From Nipponacmea schrenckii (Eukaryota; Mollusca; Gastropoda; Lottiidae), in NCBI GenBank assembly GCA_030562195.1, contig JAUJPP010000011.1, forward strand, positions 5,580,001 through 5,644,000: 64,000 bases of DNA, written 5' to 3'. Shown here in pieces: positions 47,030 to 58,851 of the stretch; position 1 is the stretch's first letter, and every line of letters starts with the position of its first letter. The translations under genes and the position numbers were made by a program. The notes beneath the pieces were generated by a model. It saw only the letters and a list, made by a program, of their open reading frames with translations, searched no databases and had not been told where the DNA came from.

Positions 47030-48430
47030 TAGTTCATAGAAAAACTTGAAGAGCATCAAAGCCCTTTCCATCGAGGATTTACAGCTGGTACATCACCCTT
47101 ACACGCCGCCATCATAGTGGAAGAAATCGCAAGGGAATTCACAGACCGGAAACAACCATGCCAATTTATCTTTCTGGACGCTAAATCAGCCTTTGATGTA
47201 GTCAACCATGATCATCTACTCAGGAGACTCTTTCATGCTGGAATTCAAGACAAGCATTGGTCTATTGTAAAAAGCCTACATGAAAATGCTACTAGTGCTG
47301 TTAAGTGGTCCAACGACGTATCACAACCTTTCCAAGTCCTCCAAGGAGTTAGACAAGGCGGTATCATTAGCACTGACCTCTACAAACTCTACGTCAACCC
47401 ATTTCTACTTGAATTAGAACAAAATAAGAGAGGCATTACAATAGGAGGGATAGACTGTGCTGCAAGCGCATGCGCTGATGGTGTGACCCTCAATGTGGAG
47501 AACATAGATGATACCCAATTTTTGATTTCCCTTGCCGAAGACTTCGCCAACAGAGAAAGATACATACTGCAACCAACGAAAACTGAGGCCATAAACTTCC
47601 GGGCAAGACTCAAAACAACTGGACAATACGAAATCTACGGTAAAGACATCCCAAATGTTGAATGTAGCACCCATCTAGGAATAAAAAGATCCTCATCACT
47701 GGCAAAAACCATAGACCTAAACATAGCAGAAAACGTGAAAAAAAGCCAGACGAACCACCTACAGCCTTATGGCAAGTGGACTACATGGAAGCAATGGACT
47801 AGATCCACTCACCTCTCTTCATCTCCTTAAAACATATGTCTTATTGTACTTCTTTATGGCCTGGAAGTCCTTCTACCAAAAAACAAACACCTACAACAAC
47901 TAGAATTATTCCAGAAAAATCTCCTAAAGCAAGTACTCTCGCTTCCAGTAACCAGTGAAGACCCAGCAATCTATATGCTCACCGGTTTCCTTCTAATCGA
48001 AGCCCAGATAGATAAGAAGACTCTCACCCTGTTCAACAACATATGCCTTCAACCTGATACTTCAGTAGAAAAACGACTAGCAATACGCCAACTTCATGTC
48101 AAAAAACCAAACAGCCACAGCTGGTTCATTGCAGTGAAGAAAATCCTCTGGAAATACAACCTACCTGATCCATTAAACATGCTCCAAAATCCCACCTCAA
48201 AATATGAATGGAAATAAAGCTGTACACGAACAGTGGCAAACAAATACTCTGAACCTTGTCCAGTACTATAGATCTTTGCAGTACCTATCAGCAAACTACT
48301 CTCCTGGAAAACCCCACCCCCTACTCTGCATTCCAATGAAATCTACCAGAGAATACCTACGAATACCAATCAAGCTCAAACTATTCTCCTATAGTGTGAC
48401 CTATATTACCTTCTTGCAGTGTGTATAGTG
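47030..48430 (+). pseudogene. Non-LTR retrotransposon ORF2 remnant (RT and C-terminus)
   Basis: The frame enters at about 47035 (EEHQSPFHRGFTAGTSPLHA) and stays open to 47830 with RT landmarks: LDAKSAFDVVNHDHLLRRLF and LQGVRQGGIISTDLYKLYVN. The catalytic box is ACADGVTLN, where an active enzyme has a YADD-type motif, so the second Asp is lost. After frameshifts near 47750-47850 the C-terminal region continues in another frame (47940-48217: MLTGFLLIEAQIDKKTLTLF, then HSWFIAVKKILWKYNLPDPL) and a Trp/Tyr-rich end to about 48390. There is no endonuclease. It is a different family from the copies at 3030-5400 and 8740-10045. Confidence 0.85.
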
Positions 48431-49485
48431 TATAGTGTTGTGTGTACTAACAGTGTATGAACTCGCTTTTATGTGTTGTAATAATATGTTTGATGATTTG
48501 AATATTGATGTTATCCACGTTGCAGCTTATTGGTTCAACGGTTCTCCCTTGAGGGAGGTGAAGATATAGAACATAGAACATAGTTCCAAATCAATAATTT
48601 ACAGGAATCAGACTCAGATCCGCTTCCAAATTTAAGACAGTACCAAATATTTATATAACTTCCGGTTGATGAAACTTTCGGTTGAATTTGGTTTTGTTTG
48701 TTGATATTAGGTATTTTTTTCTCTTACATGTATTTTAAGATGATAGACGTGAAAGTATGATAGCAATGATGATTCTGCGTCGGTTAATGCCTATGGCATA
48801 CGTATAGCCTGTGCTTGCTACATCGATTATGTATCCCAACTTTAAAATTCTGATTGAAGAAAAAGTCATTTGACATTCAAAATAATGTTCTTGTAATTTT
48901 TACCTTATGACATTGGCTATCACCTGTAATAGTGCTTTTAGAGTAGCGTGCACTCGGTCTTATATTGCTTAAATCAAGGGCAGATAAATTTAGTTCTATT
49001 TATTCGGCACTAGTTTAGCTATTGCCACTCAACTGTGTCTATGATGAGAAAGTATCCAGCTGTCACTTCCATACTATACCTTTGTGATTTCTAATTCTAC
49101 ATTGACCATCCCTTTCTATAAGTAATTTAAAAAGAAAATCCAATCATTGTTAGGTTCAAACTGAACCTTGTTCAAAATCTAATTGTACGTGTGTGGTAAG
49201 TTTTGATGAGCTGACACTTTTAAAATTTCTGGCATTGCCCACTGCATGTCTTCAGTCCCACCTATTGAAGTGGAACAACAAACTCAAACATGGATTTTCA
49301 TTTCATTTCCCTTCTCAAGTAGTTGTGTACGTCCTAATTTTCTGCACCTGAATTAGCTAATGAGTGACATTACATTTTTAAGTTTAACTAGTTAAACTAG
49401 TCTAATATAGTTATTATTTTATATTTTCAGATCACTATGTAGGTTGTAGAAATTCAGGTTACAGAAGTACATCAATCGGTTCAAA
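48431..49485. other. Upstream region of LIAS; SINE fragment and 5' UTR acceptor
   Basis: A SINE fragment lies at about 49232-49350. A splice-acceptor-like T-rich tract with TTTTCAG ends at 49430, so the LIAS leader is probably spliced; a GTAAGT at 49196-49201 is one possible donor. Nothing else is seen. Confidence 0.5.
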
Positions 49486-50571
49486 ATGCAGCGTTTATTA
49501 CCAACTAATACGCTTACATCAGTTCGCTGTGGGGTGGGCAGTCGATTTAAATCAATGTTAACTAAAGACCAGAAAGATAAACTTGCTGATGGACCAGAAC
49601 TGGGTGATTTTATACAAGATAGTCCCGAAATACCAGAGGAGCCAATCAAACGCAATAAAATCCAACGACTAAGGCTACCTGATTGGTTAAAAACAGGAAT
49701 TCCGATGGGAAAGAATTTCCATGAAGTCAAGTCGACCCTTCGAGATTTAAATCTTCATACAGTATGTGAGGAGGCAAAGTGTCCAAACATTGGAGAATGT
49801 TGGGGTGGTGGTGAGCATGGCACTGCTACAGCCACCATTATGGTGTTAGGGGATACATGTACTAGAGGGTGTCGGTTCTGTTCAGTGAAAACAGCGCGGA
49901 AACCACCCCCACCGGACCCACTAGAACCAATCAACACGGCTAAAGCTATAGCGTCATGGAAACTAGACTACATTGTCATAACGTCTGTTGATAGAGATGA
50001 TTTACAAGATGGAGGTTCGGCACATTTAGCAGAAACAATTCGGGAAATCAAAGCACATAAACCTTCCATATTAGTCGAATGTTTGACGCCAGATTTTCGA
50101 GGTGATTTGAAAGCTGTTGAAAGGGTTGCCAGAGCAGGTTTAGACGTATATGCACATAACGTTGAAACTGTTGCCGAGTTACAGTCACAAGTTCGGGATC
50201 CACGAGCTAACTATAAACAATCACTGTCAGTGTTGAAACATGTCAAAGATTGTCAACCAAACATGATCACGAAAACATCGTTAATGTTGGGACTGGGTGA
50301 AACCGATGAACAAGTTCATAATGTTTTAAAAGATTTAAGATCTATCGGAGTTGATTGTTTGACGTTTGGACAATATATGCAGCCTACACGAAGACATCTT
50401 AAAGTAAAAGAATACGTCAGTCCAGATAAATTTAACTATTGGAAAGAAGTTGGTGATGAAATGGGGTTTTCGTACACAGCTAGTGGTCCTTTAGTTCGTT
50501 CCTCTTACAAAGCTGGAGAGTTCTATATTAAAAATCTGGTACATAAAAAGAAAGAGGATGTTATAAGTTAA
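49486..50571 (+). CDS. LIAS: Lipoyl synthase, mitochondrial (361 aa)
   Basis: Radical SAM enzyme that inserts two sulfurs into the octanoyl chain on lipoyl domains (2-oxoacid dehydrogenase E2 subunits, glycine cleavage H protein) in the mitochondrial matrix. The auxiliary cluster motif is C94, C99, C105 ([12 protein letters not shown]). The radical SAM cluster is C125, C129, C132 (CTRGCRFC). The C-terminal RSSY is at 338-341, whose serine ligates the auxiliary cluster. Length is close to the animal norm of about 370. Residues 1-30 are rich in Arg/Lys/Ser without acids, as for mitochondrial import. The start is the first ATG after an in-frame TAG at 49447. The coding part has no intron in this window, which is unusual because animal LIAS genes are generally multi-exonic; no poly(A) trace or decay is seen. 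ATTAAA at 50604-50609 may be the poly(A) signal. Confidence 0.97.
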   Translation: MQRLLPTNTLTSVRCGVGSRFKSMLTKDQKDKLADGPELGDFIQDSPEIPEEPIKRNKIQRLRLPDWLKTGIPMGKNFHEVKSTLRDLNLHTVCEEAKCPNIGECWGGGEHGTATATIMVLGDTCTRGCRFCSVKTARKPPPPDPLEPINTAKAIASWKLDYIVITSVDRDDLQDGGSAHLAETIREIKAHKPSILVECLTPDFRGDLKAVERVARAGLDVYAHNVETVAELQSQVRDPRANYKQSLSVLKHVKDCQPNMITKTSLMLGLGETDEQVHNVLKDLRSIGVDCLTFGQYMQPTRRHLKVKEYVSPDKFNYWKEVGDEMGFSYTASGPLVRSSYKAGEFYIKNLVHKKKEDVIS

Positions 50572-51401
50572 TTTATTGATATTGTTACAGGCTTTGTGAA
50601 TTTATTAAAGATTTAAATTCTGATTGTTCTTGTTTTAAGATAGGAGTTTGATTTGGTAGATTTGTCAATTTACATTATCTATACATTACATTATTTAAAA
50701 TACAGATAATGACGTCACCCTTTGATCTTTGCGGACCATTATCCAACATATTGGTACGGGCATTGTGCCAAGAGTACATTATTTTTTAAAAATGGCAGCA
50801 TATATTGGACTGATGTGACGACATATTAAGGCGAGAAAAAATATCACTTTTGTTTAAATGTTTAATCTGTGATATAATTCCGATATCACTCCTTCAAAAT
50901 ACATGCTATCAAAAACAACGAATAAAAAAACCCCTGATTAATTCATTACTTAAACTTTACACGTTTTAATTATTGTTAAATTTTATATTAATTTTTACAT
51001 TATTTCCTTCAAATTTAAACTCTTTTATACTAGTATTGTGTCCATTATGTTGTCCTTCAATCTGTTCATTGGCATTGCAAGTTTTGTTTTGGTTCTCTCT
51101 GTCACAGTATTAGTCCTTTGTCTGTCTTTTATTCTGGATGACACTGCTTACATTAGCTTGACTACAATATCTGGCATGTCATGAGACCTACATGGTCGCA
51201 CATGCTTAAGTAGTTGTTATCTGTATTTTAAGTAGGTTAATAGCCTCAAACAGTCCAATGCTAACGGTCCTTGTTGTTACGATCATTATTGAACTGATTG
51301 GACTGTTTTCGGCAATTATCCTATACATATTAACTCTTACCAAATATCAGCTAAAAACATGTCAAAAGTCTTACATACTACTGTTTAGTAAGTCATACAC
51401 A
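50572..51401. other. No gene seen
   Basis: LIAS 3' region and AT-rich intergenic sequence. The frame at 51258-51467 starts hydrophobic (LTVLVVTIIIELIGLFSAII) but runs into a tandem array and lacks support. Confidence 0.5.
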
Positions 51402-52070
51402 ACTATGTATGGTTCTTACATGGAAGTAACACATATGAAAATAAGTATGGTTCTTACTTGGAAGTAACACACATAAAACTATATATGGTTCTTACATGGA
51501 AGTAATACACATAAAACTATGTATGGTTCTTACATGGAAGTAACACACATAAAACTATGTATGGTTCTTACATGGAAGTAACACACATGAAACTATGTAT
51601 GGTTCTTACATGGAAGTAACACACATAAAACTATGTATGGTTCTTACTTGGAAGTAACACACATGAAACTATGTATGGTTCTTACATGGAAGTAACACAC
51701 ATGAAACTATGTATGGTTCCTTACTTGGAAGTAACACCCATGAAACTTTGTATGGTTCTTACATGGAAGTAACACACATGAAACTATGTATGGCTCTTAC
51801 ATGGAAGTAACACACATGAAACTATGTATGGTTCTTACTTGGAAGTAACACACATGAAACTATGTATGGTTTTACAAAGTCCCATACTATGTATGGTTCC
51901 TAATGGGAATAAACACATGAACTTGAAAGGCTCTTCATGAAGTAAAAAGAAATTGTATGGCCAGGGTAACCACATTGTATGGTTCTTACTTAGAAGTAAC
52001 AACATAAACTATTATGGTTTTACTAAGTAACCACATGAAACTATGAATGGCCTGTAGGACAGTAACAGGC
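51402..52070. repeat. 38-bp tandem array, about 17 copies, decayed at its end
   Basis: Unit ACTATGTATGGTTCTTACAT plus GGAAGTAACACACATGAA. Copies are near identical until about 51870; after that indels cluster and the pattern fades by about 52070. Confidence 0.95.
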
Positions 52071-52858
52071 CTCTTTGTTGCGATCTTACCTTAGAATTAA
52101 CATCACATGTAGACAAGTAGTTTATTGGATAACACACTAATATTTTTTCTATGCGAAGCATCCTTAACTATTATTCTAAGCAAGTAACACACATAAGGAC
52201 TCTGATTTTGTTTATTATTGTTAAACCGGATGATTAAACGAATCAACTCTAAACCTGGAATATCAATTTCATCCAGTGATGGAATGATATGTCAGGTACT
52301 TTTTTATGTTTAATTTTCAAAAATTTCAGATAAAGTATTTTTTTCAATTCTTTTCCTAAAAAAACCTGTGATTCCATAATATTTACCTTACTAAAATTTC
52401 TGTCAAATTGAATATGTTTTGTTTCGTATCATGAATTCTGCAATCCTTTAAATAAACAATAGGCCTACTTATAATAAAATAATTAACAAGTGTTTGAGTG
52501 GTTCAGGTTTATTTTATAGCAAATTCAATCATTCTGTATCAGATGGGCAATGACATCATATTAAAATCCTAATTTTCATCACTGGTACAGTAGCCTTATA
52601 AGAGCAAAAACTGGAAGAAATTGTTTGTTTTTTTTTAATTTAAATTTGAACATGTCATTATTATATAAACAACGGAATTAGATAAATAAGACTACTATAA
52701 TGTATATACTACTTCTTTTTAATTGTGTAGCAACGTTTCCATAAACATGGACATCCGACAGAACTACGAATTATCCAAGCGTGGTAATTTGTTACGAAAC
52801 GTCTCGTTCTCATTATTCCTCTAAAAGTTGCGCGTTAAAAGAAGAAACAAACGTTAGA
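52071..52858. other. Upstream region of first zinc-finger gene
   Basis: AT-rich. The leader just before the start (TACGAAACGTCTCGTTCTCA at 52793-52812) is shared with the second zinc-finger gene (about 62103-62122), showing that the duplication included the 5' UTR. Confidence 0.6.
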
Positions 52859-54883
52859 ATGGATAAAACACATAATATTGGGAAAACAATTGAAACTAAC
52901 GGTTCTGTATCTTCATTTCTGTGTGAAATTTGTCAAGAAACATTTCCCTCGGCCAAGATCTTAGAAGCACATAACATAGTCCAACATGAAAATCTGACTT
53001 TCAAATGTATTGCATGTGACCAAGAGTGTCCCTCGGAAAGATATCTTTCTGCCCACATGATCATAAACCATGGTGAACAGGTGCGAGTTGGGGACTTATC
53101 CAATGTTCAAATTGAGGTAAAGGAGGAAATAGATCTGTATGATATTATTGAAGTGGGGTCAGAGGTCACCATTCCACAACAAAATACTTCCCATGATGAT
53201 AGTATAGTATTTATAGAAACTAAAGTTGATTATGAAGATGATTTACTAGACAATGGCATTGAAACTGGATGTCCTTCGGGGTCAGTACAGATCTCGGATA
53301 CAACTCAGGAATTTACTAAACAGAAACATCACAAATCAACTGACGATGTCAAAAATGAAACTTCTTATTCTGAAGAAGATTTACCAGCTACTAGCCTGGC
53401 CCTGTTAAATAGAAGTTCAAAAAATTCACCAGCTGGTAAAATGGCAGATGAAAATTTTTCAGAATACACCCTTGATACTAATGGAGAAGCACAGAACTCG
53501 TCTCATAACTCTGATCTGGAAGCCAGTAAAGACAGCAGTGTCACTAGGATGCAGACACGTCAAAGAACATCTAAGAATAGTTCAACAAACATTCTAAAAG
53601 TTGAAATGTTGAAAACTAAATCAAATGTTCTGATTTCTAAAAGTCCAGTGACTAAAGACAGAAAGAGTGTTTCTCCTCAGAAACTGGAAACTTGTGTATG
53701 TGGTGTTTGTGGTAGAGAATTTAAAACCCATTCAGCTTTAATCAGTCATACTAAAACACATTCAAATATAGCAGCTAGTAAAACTTCTGTACATGTTGGT
53801 AATTTACAGATAAATGGGAACTCGACCAATCTTAAATCAACTTCGAATGGAGATAATGACAAGTCTTTAAAGATTAAGAAAAATCAGTGCAAATTTTGTG
53901 AAAAGAAGTTTAATACATTAGCCAGGTTAAAGGTTCATTCTAGAATACATACTGGAGAGAAACCTTTTAAATGTACAGTTTGTCAGGCACAGTTTGCTCA
54001 GTATACCAATTTAAAAACTCATAAAACAATTCACTCTGACGAGAAACCGTTTACATGTGATATTTGTGAGAAATCTTTTAAAACAAGATCAACATTGAGA
54101 GATCATTCATACACCCATGTTGATCAGAAACCTCATCAATGTGACCAGTGTAGTAAATCTTTTAAACGACCCAGTCATTTGATGTTACATTTAAGGACAC
54201 ATTTCGGGTCTGAAACGAGGGCTTCAAGATATGCTTGTGTTGAGTGTAATAAATCATATGCTGATCGCTCTTCCCTGGCAAAGCACAAACAAAAACATTT
54301 AGGAAAAACATATCAATGTGATCACTGCAGCAAGTCATTTTCTACTGCAGCATCTTGTAGAGATCATAAACTAATACATATTGGTAAACCATATCCTTGT
54401 GACCAATGTAATAAGTCATTTAGGTGTCCAAGCCATCTTGAAATGCATAGAAAAGTTCATATTGGAGAGAAATCTTACACTTGTGATTTATGTGGTAAAA
54501 CATTCTTTTCCAAAGGTGGATTGAGACTGCATTTAGAAGACCACAAGGGCCAATCGTATTCATGTAAAATCTGTGGAAGCTCTTACACCAGGCCGAGTTC
54601 CTTAAATATTCATATGTCTGTCCACACTGGAGAGAAACGCTTTACATGTGATTTGTGTGGGATATCTTTTAGGTTGTCTGAAACATTGAAAAAACACATG
54701 GTGACTCATACAGGTGAGAAAGCATTCAAATGCGATGTTTGTCATAGGCGTTTTAGTCGGAAAGAAGCTTTATTAAGACATTCTAGAATGCATTCTGGAA
54801 AGAAACCCTTTGAATGTGAAGTTTGCCATAAAACATTTTTTCGAAAAGATAGTTTATTAAAGCATGAAAATGTTCATAATTAA
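52859..54883 (+). CDS. C2H2 zinc-finger protein, 15 fingers (674 aa)
   Basis: Probable nuclear DNA-binding regulator. The open frame extends upstream to a GTG at 52781, but the first ATG (52859, MDKTHNIGK) aligns with the start of the paralogue at 62184, so that start is chosen. Two N-terminal fingers (C22-H43, C50-H71) are followed by an acidic and Ser/Thr-rich linker of about 200 residues with DLYDIIEVGSEV and YEDDLLDNG stretches. Then comes one finger at 281-301 and an unbroken array of 12 fingers from C344 to the end. Linkers are partly TGEKP-type and partly degenerate (e.g. HIGKPYPC, HKGQSYSC). There is no KRAB, BTB, SCAN or ZAD domain. The coding part is a single exon. Target DNA is unknown. 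A 65-bp satellite starts immediately after the stop. Confidence 0.94.
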   Translation: MDKTHNIGKTIETNGSVSSFLCEICQETFPSAKILEAHNIVQHENLTFKCIACDQECPSERYLSAHMIINHGEQVRVGDLSNVQIEVKEEIDLYDIIEVGSEVTIPQQNTSHDDSIVFIETKVDYEDDLLDNGIETGCPSGSVQISDTTQEFTKQKHHKSTDDVKNETSYSEEDLPATSLALLNRSSKNSPAGKMADENFSEYTLDTNGEAQNSSHNSDLEASKDSSVTRMQTRQRTSKNSSTNILKVEMLKTKSNVLISKSPVTKDRKSVSPQKLETCVCGVCGREFKTHSALISHTKTHSNIAASKTSVHVGNLQINGNSTNLKSTSNGDNDKSLKIKKNQCKFCEKKFNTLARLKVHSRIHTGEKPFKCTVCQAQFAQYTNLKTHKTIHSDEKPFTCDICEKSFKTRSTLRDHSYTHVDQKPHQCDQCSKSFKRPSHLMLHLRTHFGSETRASRYACVECNKSYADRSSLAKHKQKHLGKTYQCDHCSKSFSTAASCRDHKLIHIGKPYPCDQCNKSFRCPSHLEMHRKVHIGEKSYTCDLCGKTFFSKGGLRLHLEDHKGQSYSCKICGSSYTRPSSLNIHMSVHTGEKRFTCDLCGISFRLSETLKKHMVTHTGEKAFKCDVCHRRFSRKEALLRHSRMHSGKKPFECEVCHKTFFRKDSLLKHENVHN

Positions 54884-54896
54884 ATATCTAAAATTA

Positions 54897-56046
54897 TACT
54901 CTCACTTCAATAAACCAGCTACACAAACTGGTGATTGTTTTTCAATATTTACATTTTTACTATCACTGTCTTCAATAAATCAGTTATACAAACTAGGGGT
55001 TTATTTTTCAATATTAACATTTCTACTATCACTGGCTTCAATAAATCAGTTACACAAACTGGTGTTTATTTTTCAATATTTACATTTTTACTATCACTCC
55101 CTTCTATAAACTAGTTACACAAACTGGTGTTTTTTTTTCAATATTTACATTTCTACTATTACTGGCTTCAATATACCAGTTACACAAACTGGTGATTATT
55201 TTTCAATATTTACATTTCTACTATCACTGGCTTCAATAAACCAGTTACACAAACTGGTGTTTATTTTTCAATATTTACATTTCTACTATCACCCTTCTAT
55301 AAATCAGTTACACAAACTGGTGATTATTTTTCAATATTAACATTTCTACTATCACTGTCTTCAATAAACCAGTTACACAAACTGGTGTTTATTTTTCAAT
55401 ATTAACATTTCTACTATCACTGCCTTCAATAAAACAGTTACACAAACTGGTGATTATTTTTCAATATTAACATTTCTACTATCACTGTCTTCAATAAAAC
55501 AGTTATACAAACTGGTGATTTATTTTTCAATATTAACATTTCTACTATCACTGTCTTCAATAAATCAGTTACACAAACTGGTGTTTATTTTTCAATATTA
55601 ACATTTCTACTATCACTGTCTTCTATAAATCAGTTATACAAACTGGTGATTATTTTTCAATATTAACATTTCTACTATCACTGTCTTCAATAAAACAGTT
55701 ATACAAACTGGTGATTATTTTTCAATATTAACATTTCTACTATCACTGCCTTCAATAAATCAGTTACACAAACTGGTGTTTATTTTTCAATATTAACATT
55801 TCTACTATCACTGTCTTCTAAAAGATCAGTTACACAAACTGGTGTTTATTTTTCAATATTAACATTTCTACTATCACAACCTTCAATAAATAAAGTTACA
55901 CAAACTGGTGTTTATTTTTCAATATTAACATTTCTACTATCACTGTCTTCTATAAATCAGTTACACAAACTGGTGTTTATTTTTCAATATTAACATTTCT
56001 ACTATCACAACCTTCAATAAACCAATTACACAAACTGGTGTTTATT
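54897..56046. repeat. 65-bp hairpin satellite, array 1, about 17.7 copies
   Basis: Unit CTTCAATAAACCAGTTACAC plus AAACTGGTGTTTATTTTTCA plus ATATTAACATTTCTACTATC plus ACTGT. Each unit holds a near-palindrome (AATAAACCAGTT / AACTGGTGTTTATT) and an AATAAA. The array begins about 15 bases after the zinc-finger stop, so the first AATAAA (54909-54914) may serve as its poly(A) signal. Early units carry TTTACATTT; later ones TTAACATTT. Confidence 0.97.
54909..54914 (+). terminator. Candidate poly(A) signal supplied by satellite
   Basis: AATAAA in the first satellite unit, 26 bases after the stop codon of the zinc-finger gene. Confidence 0.35.
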
Positions 56047-58012
56047 TTTATATGCCCACATATAATGTGGACGTATATTGCGGTTGACCCTGTCCGTTCA
56101 CAATTGATTGTGGCCACAATAGAGACCACAGTTTTCATCGGATTACAATGAAACTTGGTATGTGTCTCTGTCATCATAAAATCTCGGTTCCTTTCGAAAA
56201 CCAGCTTTCTGACTTTTACGGTTGGGGAGTTATGCCCCCTTTCTTAGTGAGAATTCGTCAAATTCAGCTTGTGGGCGCGATACAGGCCACAATTTTTGTC
56301 CAATCTTTTCGAAACTTGGTATGTGTCTCTATCATCATAAAATCTTGGTTCCTTTCGAAAATCAGCTTTCTGACTTTTACGGTTGGTGAGTTATGCCCCC
56401 TTTCTTAGTGAGAATTTGTCAAATTCAGCTTGTAGGGTGGGCGTGATACAGGCCACAATTTTTGTTCAATCTTTTCGAAACTTGGTATGTGTCTCTATCA
56501 TCATAAAATCTTGGTTCCTTTCGAAAATCAGCTTTCTGACTTTTACGGTTGGTGAGTTATGCCCCCTTTCTTAGTGAGAATTTGTCAAATTCAGCTTGTA
56601 GGTGTGATACAGGCTACAATGTTTATCCAAACATTTTTATATGCCCACATATATTGTGGACGTATATTGCAGTTGACCCTGTCTGTCCGAATCTCGGTTC
56701 CTTTCGAAAATCAGCTTTCTGCCTTTAACGGTTGGTGAGTTATGCCCCCTTTCTTAGTGAGAATTCGTCAAATTCAGCTTGTGGGTGTGATACAGGCTAC
56801 AATGTTTATCCAAACATTTTTATATGCCCACATATAATTCTGACTTTTACGGTTGGTGAGTTATGCCCCCTTTCTTAGTGAGAATTCGTCAAATTCAGCT
56901 TGTGGGCGCGATACAGGCCACAATTTTTGTCCAATCTTTTCGAAACTTGGTATGTGTCTCTATCATCATAAAATCTTGGTTCCTTTCGAAAATCAGCTTT
57001 CTGACTTTTACGGTTGGTGAGTTATGCCCCTTTCTTAGTGAGAATTTGTCAAATTCAGCTTGTAGGGTGGGCGCGATACAGGCCACAATTTTTATATGCC
57101 CACATATAATGTGGATGTATATTGCGGTTGACCCTGTCCGTCCGGACGTCCGGACGTCCGTCCGTCCGTCCACAATTGCTTGTGGCCACAATAGAGACCA
57201 CAGTTTTCATCGGATTACAATGAAACTTGGTATGTGTCTCTGTTATCATAAAATCTTGGTTCCTTTCGAAAACAAGCTTTCTGACTTTTACGGTTGGTGA
57301 GTTATGCCCTCTTTTTTAGCGAAAATTCGTCAAATTCAGCTTGTGGGCGTGATACAGGCCACAATTTTTGTCTGATCTTTCCAAACTTGGTATGTCTCTC
57401 TATCATCATATAATCTAGGTTCCTTTCGAAAACCCGCTTTCTGACTTTTACGGTTGGTGAGTTATGCCCCCTTTTTTAGCGAAAATTCGTCAAATTCAGC
57501 TTGTGGGCGTGATACAGGCCACAATTTTTGTCTGATCTTTTCGAAACTTGGTAGGTGTCTTTGTCATCATAAAATCTCGGTTCCTTTCGAAAATCAGCTT
57601 TCTGACATTTACGGTTGGTGAGCTATGCCCCCTTTCTTAGTGAGAATTCGTCAAATTCAGCTTGTGGGTGTGATACAGGCTACAATGTTTATCCAAACAA
57701 TTTTATATGCCCACATATAATGTGGATGTATATTGCGGTTGACCCTGTCTGTCCGGACGTCCGTCCGTCCGTCCATCCGTCCGTCCGTCCACAATTGCTT
57801 GTGGCCACTATAGAGACGACAGTTTTCATCGGATTTCAATGAAACTTGGTTTGCTTGTTCATATTGACCAGATCTTGGATGGATTCAAATTTCATGAAAT
57901 TTCGAGCATTGGTTCCTAGCTTTCTGACTTTTTTGCTGTTGGTGTTTTGCTTACCAATAAAAATTTGCTGCTGGTGGGCGTATAGCCTTTCGGGCGTCCG
58001 CTCGTTCAATAT
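56047..58012. repeat. Composite insertion block A with GTCC microsatellites
   Basis: Begins TATATGCCCACATATAATGT and ends GTGGGCGTATAGCCTTTCGG plus GCGTCCGCTCGTTC; GTGGGCGTATA near the end is the inverted match of the start (TATACGCCCAC in block B), suggesting a transposon with short TIRs. Inside are about nine diverged modules of roughly 165 bases (GAAACTTGGTATGTGTCTC, TTGGTTCCTTTCGAAAATCA, GGTTGGTGAGTTATGCCCCC) and (GTCC)n/GGAC stretches near 57135-57170 and 57750-57790. Open frames here only read the modules. Class not assigned. Confidence 0.8.
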
Positions 58013-58851
58013 TAACATTTCTACTATCACTGTCTTCAATAAATCAGTTACACAAACTGGTGTTTATTTTTCAATATTAACATTTCTACTATCACTGTCT
58101 TCAATAAACCAGTTACACAAACTGGTGTTTATTTTTCAATATTAACATTTCTACTATCACTGTCTTCTATAGATCAGTTACACAAACTGGTGTTTATTTT
58201 TCAATATTAACATTTCTACTATCACTGTCTTCAATAAATCAGTTACACAAACTGGTGTTTATTTTTCAATATTAACATTTCTACTTTCACTGTCTTCAAT
58301 AAATCAGTTACACAAACTGGTGATTATTTTTCAATATTAACATTTCTACTATCACTGCCTTCAATAAAACAGTTACACAAACTGGTGTTTATTTTTCAAT
58401 ATTAACATTTCTACTATCACTGTCTTCAATAAACCAGTTACACAAACTGGTGTTTATTTTTCAATATTAACATTTCTACTATCACTGTCTTCAATAAATC
58501 AGTTACACAAACTGGTGATTATTTTTCAATATTAACATTTCTACTATCACTGACTTCAATAAACCAGTTACACAAACTGGTGTTTATTTTACAATATTAA
58601 CATTTCTACTATCACTGCCTTCAATAAACCAGTTACACAAACTGGTGATTATTTTTCAATATTAACATTTTTACTATCACTGTCTTCAATAAACCAGTTA
58701 CACAAACTGGTGTTTATTTTTCAATATTAACATTTCTACTATCACTGCCTTCTATAGATCAGTTACACAAACTGGTGTTTATTTTTCAATATTAACATTT
58801 CTACTATCACAACCTTCAATAAACCCATTACACAAACTGGTGTTTATTTTT
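58013..58851. repeat. 65-bp hairpin satellite, array 2, about 13 copies
   Basis: Same unit as at 54897. Its last unit carries the same variant (CTATCACAACCTTCAATAAA, then CCATTACACAAACTGG) as the last unit of array 1 next to the insertion junction. Confidence 0.97.

Noticed and set aside
47117..47830. Functional reverse transcriptase
   Set aside because: Catalytic box reads ADG instead of ADD, the N-terminal endonuclease is missing, and the C-terminus is frameshifted.
52781..52858. Longer 700-residue zinc-finger protein
   Set aside because: Begins at GTG; the first ATG at 52859 matches the paralogue's start and the stretch before it is homologous leader.
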